A stretch of 64,000 bases of DNA, taken from Pseudomonas sp. H9. Lineage in GTDB: Bacteria > Pseudomonadota > Gammaproteobacteria > Pseudomonadales > Pseudomonadaceae. The position numbers were made by a program, and so were the translations under genes. Shown here in pieces: positions 63,870 to 64,000 of the stretch. Within the stretch, counting starts at the first letter, position 1. The number at the start of each line of letters is the position of its first letter. Location of the stretch: positions 124,001 to 188,000 of the forward strand of contig NZ_SMOK01000010.1 of the NCBI RefSeq assembly GCF_004353925.1, given 5' to 3'. The notes beneath the pieces are model-generated. The model was given only the letters and a program-made list of their open reading frames with translations. It ran no database searches and had not been told where the DNA came from.

Positions 63870-64000
63870 GCCACGTACCCGTTGCTTTCCATCCCTTGGC
63901 GCGCCTGCTGCACTGGCTGATGGCGGTGCTGATTGTGGCGATGCTGTTCGTCGGCGTAAGCATGATCGCCGACCTGTCACCCCGCCACACCTGGCTGCTC
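63866..64000 (+). CDS. Cytochrome b561, 3' end outside window
   Basis: Only the first 45 codons are present: AFHPLARLLHWLMAVLIVAM with the heme-ligand histidine in LLHWLMA, then the first membrane helix. This start is typical of bacterial CybB-type cytochrome b561, a membrane electron carrier from quinol. The start overlaps the peroxidase stop by four bases, so the two are translationally coupled. Confidence 0.75.
   Translation, partial: MSHVPVAFHPLARLLHWLMAVLIVAMLFVGVSMIADLSPRHTWLL

Overview
The window looks like a chromosomal segment of a Pseudomonas from the putida/fluorescens side of the genus. The evidence is the GC-rich coding, a FecI/FecR/TonB-receptor repertoire, a GcsR-type glycine-cleavage locus and more than ten copies of one REP palindrome (core GAGCGGGCTTGCCCCGCG and its complement) between genes. 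No rRNA, tRNA, CRISPR array, integrase or complete insertion sequence was seen.

Layout. 1-5 kb: the end of a diguanylate cyclase and a FecI-FecR-TonB receptor iron-uptake set. 5-10 kb: a secreted alkylsulfatase, a DUF3313 lipoprotein, a FadL-type porin and an alpha/beta hydrolase. 10-23 kb: a methyltransferase, then the glycine catabolic operon gcvH-gcvP-glyA-sdaA-gcvT-lipA, its probable activator gcsR and a CycA-type amino-acid permease. Both the gcvH and permease promoters carry a good sigma-54 -24/-12 element and the same three-site enhancer layout. 23-31 kb: a ureohydrolase, aldehyde dehydrogenase, single-helix microprotein, NCS1 transporter and GMC dehydrogenase operon opposite a LysR gene, followed by a REP array that carries copied pieces of the LysR gene. 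31-47 kb: an orphan HEAGH peptidase-like protein, a Cache-GGDEF cyclase, a DUF1906/SH3/DUF2272 protein, a second TonB receptor, ohr/ohrR, reverse transsulfuration genes (CBS plus gamma-lyase) and a second FecI-FecR-receptor set. 47-50.5 kb: a YegP-like gene between two copies of a palindromic MITE-like element, a secreted phospholipase-C-like protein and a DUF1835 protein. 50.5-59.2 kb: a type VI secretion module (VgrG, DUF4123 adaptor, VasX-like pore-forming effector), followed by a degenerating tandem array of effector C-terminal cassettes and membrane immunity genes. 59.4-64 kb: an orphan FecI/FecR pair, a DUF2790 protein, and an ECF sigma/anti-sigma pair divergent from a catalase-related peroxidase and cytochrome b561.

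The most unusual region is the VasX-like effector array. The C-terminal ~163 residues of the effector plus a membrane immunity-like gene are repeated with a period of about 1.32 kb. Each downstream unit is broken in a different way: an in-frame stop in the first immunity gene, an amber codon in the second toxin tip, a frameshift in the second immunity gene at a pentanucleotide tract where one extra unit would restore the frame, and truncation of the third tip at a REP element. The second highlight is the shared sigma-54/enhancer architecture that links glycine uptake to glycine cleavage.

Functions come from recognisable motifs and family memory; no database search was run. Start codons were moved where a Shine-Dalgarno sequence or family start clearly argued for an internal ATG or GTG.
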